Below are positions 62,211 to 64,000 of a stretch of DNA of 64,000 nt, in pieces (the first letter of the stretch is position 1; each line of letters starts with the position of its first letter). The notes below the pieces were generated by a model. It was not told the origin of the DNA and searched no databases. It saw only the letters and a list, made by a program, of their open reading frames with translations. A program made the translations under genes and the position numbers. Source of the DNA: Oreocharis arfaki (taxonomy: Eukaryota; Chordata; Aves; Passeriformes; Paramythiidae); NCBI GenBank assembly GCA_013398015.1, contig VZRR01010743.1, forward strand, positions 1 to 64,000, written 5' to 3'.

Positions 62211-64000
62211 CTGTGGCACAAGGCAGGGCTCAGCCCGGCCCCCAGCCCCACTGTGCTGTCCCCACAGCCACCCCCTGCACAGGCACACAGGCTGAGGGCT
62301 GGGATTGTCACTGGCTGTTGATGGCTATGTCCTCCCCAATTCCCCACTCCCAGTGCCTCAGGTTCCCCATAGCAAAACATTGATAAATCCCTCCAAGCTG
62401 TCTGTGCCACAGGGCTCAGTGAGGGATGCAGGCACACTGTGTACCTTGGGAAACTCCAAGGAGAGGAATCCCTCACCCCGTGCCTTCTGCTGGGGGAAAC
62501 AGGCAGGATGAAGAGAGATGCATATCCCCTCTCCACGGAGCAGCCAGGCAGCCCTAACGCTGCTCACAGCAGCCGGCAAACACATCAGCCCCGTGGCCAC
62601 TCCTGCCCCCTCTGCCAGCTGCCCCCTCTCCATGCCAGCAGGGCTGCCAGGAGCCCACGGCAGAGCGTGGGAGGCCGCCAGTAATGAAAGAGCTCAGTGT
62701 CTTGGGGCTGTGAAAGGGGCCTGTCTGCCTGGCTCTCCCCCTGAGCCGCCACGTAAAGGGCCAAGGCCAAGTGAGGGGTCCCTGTGCCACCGGGGATTAG
62801 CTCGTGTGCCGCTCCAAGGGATGTGGGGGCTCCTGAAAGCACCAGCGTGGGGCTCCAATGGGCTCTGTAGTGTCCAAACCCAATGCTGGGGATGCAGCTC
62901 GTCCAGCACAGCTCTCCTCATAATCTGCAGTCCCCAAATCTCTGTGCAAGTTAGTGTTGAGACTGTGCAAGTCTCAACACTAACCGCAGCAGAGAGGGCT
63001 GCTCCCTCCTCCAGTACACCCACCATGTCCCTGAGCCACAGCAAAACCTCTGCCTCAAAGTGTGAATGTGGGGGCTACAAAATCCCCCTGACCCAACCCT
63101 GTGGGGTCCCACTCTGCCCTGGGTGGCTGCACAGACCCACACTCGCCCACCCCATCCTCTCCAAGCCCTGAGCAAGGTGATGCTGAGGACAGCACCAGCA
63201 CCATGGCTCTCCCAGGACATGCACTGCCACCCTCATGCTCGTGTTTCACCTCCACATCATCCCCTTCCTGTGCCCCAGCGAAACCCAATGCCCTGCCTGA
63301 GGACGGACCTTTTACTCCAGTTCCCACCATCAGCCTTCCTGGAGCTGCCCAAGCACAAACCCTGTGCCTTATCAGAATCAGATCATTGCTTCTATTATTA
63401 AACTCTTTTTCTATGAAGCTCCATCTGCACAGTATTATTTTAAGATGGAGCCATCCTGCAGGTTCCCAACCCCCTGCTGGCCTGTTAAGACTCATCATGG
63501 ACACCTCTTCCTACAGAGTCCTCCAAAAGAAAACATGTAGAAATTAGGTACAACAACAGCACATAAAAACAATGCTAATGACTGACAGGTCAGAGTTAAT
63601 TCAATAAGAATAATGTGCTTATTTATTTTATGGGCCTTTGTGGTTTCTTTAACTCTCAGTACCCAGCTTATTAAGTACTTGGATTTTGGAAGTGATGAGC
63701 TACACAAATATGCTGTGGTCACTTGGCAACCTCATCTTTTCTTTCTCTAACTCCCCCTAAAACAATGGGATTTTGCTTTCGGGATATTAAACAGAGGCAC
63801 GTGCAGGTGCTGAGGCCGGCTGAGTGCTCCTCTGGGCTTCAACCAGGGGGAAACAGGGCACTGGCTGGACATGCTGCCAACCCTATTCACCCCCATCCCT
63901 ACAGAGGGGGACGCAGAAGGGATTTATGAAGGATTTTCAGGATGGATTGAGCACACCCCTCAGCTTAGATCCAGGCAGGCATTGGCTCTGCCTGTGCAGG
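62211..64000 (-). other. CASKIN2 intron, running off the window
   Basis: No exon encoding the expected N-terminal segment (the mammalian L-N-V-N-Y-Q-D-A-D-G) was found on the - strand. It contains the 15-bp hairpin at 62950-62984 and an AT-rich stretch at about 63540-63660. Confidence 0.7.
62950..62984. repeat. Perfect 15-bp inverted repeat with 5-base loop
   Basis: Left arm GTTAGTGTTGAGACT (62950-62964), loop GTGCA, right arm AGTCTCAACACTAAC (62970-62984): exact reverse complements. Flanks do not extend the stem. Confidence 0.92.

Noticed and set aside
1..64000. Bacterial-type systems, CRISPR arrays, endogenous retrovirus genes, tRNA or rRNA genes
   Set aside because: I looked for repeats with regular spacing, retroviral protein stretches, primer-binding sites and tRNA-like folds and found none that I could support.

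Overview
This is a stretch of vertebrate nuclear DNA, most likely avian. Split genes have GT-AG introns. CR1 LINE fragments of bird type are present; one has the typical CR1 3' end followed by the bird-style tail. There are no Alu or L1 elements, introns are short, and two genes sit in the order and orientation known for the TMEM94-CASKIN2 locus of human 17q25. The species cannot be named from the sequence. It is not a bacterial or viral region: I see no operons, CRISPR arrays, integrases or toxin genes.

Layout. Bases 1-300 are CpG-rich and may be the edge of a promoter island. Bases 300-7789 contain no recognisable coding exon. TMEM94 (+ strand) starts with the canonical ATG exon at 7790-7916 and ends at the stop codon at 47896-47898. 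I could follow 31 coding exons without any phase break, giving a 1,360-residue protein against 1,356 in human as I remember it. A second, mutually exclusive first coding exon (12581-12634) lies in the first intron and also joins exon 2 in frame. The 3' UTR runs to about 50590, contains a reverse-oriented CR1, and ends in a cluster of poly(A) signals. About 1 kb of unremarkable intergenic sequence follows.

CASKIN2 (- strand) lies tail to tail with TMEM94. Its 3' UTR probably starts near 51560 and its stop codon is at 53665-53667. Seventeen coding exons run up to 62210. The first coding exon(s), encoding the N-terminus before the second ankyrin repeat, lie beyond the right end of the window. 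The rest of the window, 62211-64000, is CASKIN2 intron.

The two genes are not functionally linked. TMEM94 is a multi-pass membrane protein with a degenerate P-type ATPase architecture and has been proposed to be an endoplasmic-reticulum magnesium pump. CASKIN2 is a cytosolic scaffold with ankyrin, SH3-like and tandem SAM domains and a long proline/serine-rich tail. Introns hold at least five ancient MIR-like SINE relics, an old and almost complete antisense CR1 (about 25740-27450), two further CR1 tails and a few simple repeats.

I found no new biological system. The points most worth checking are the alternative TMEM94 start exon, the upstream ORFs on the canonical start exon, a 114-base in-frame optional intron in the large CASKIN2 exon, a perfect 15-bp hairpin in a CASKIN2 intron, and a CpG-rich patch in the CASKIN2 3' UTR.
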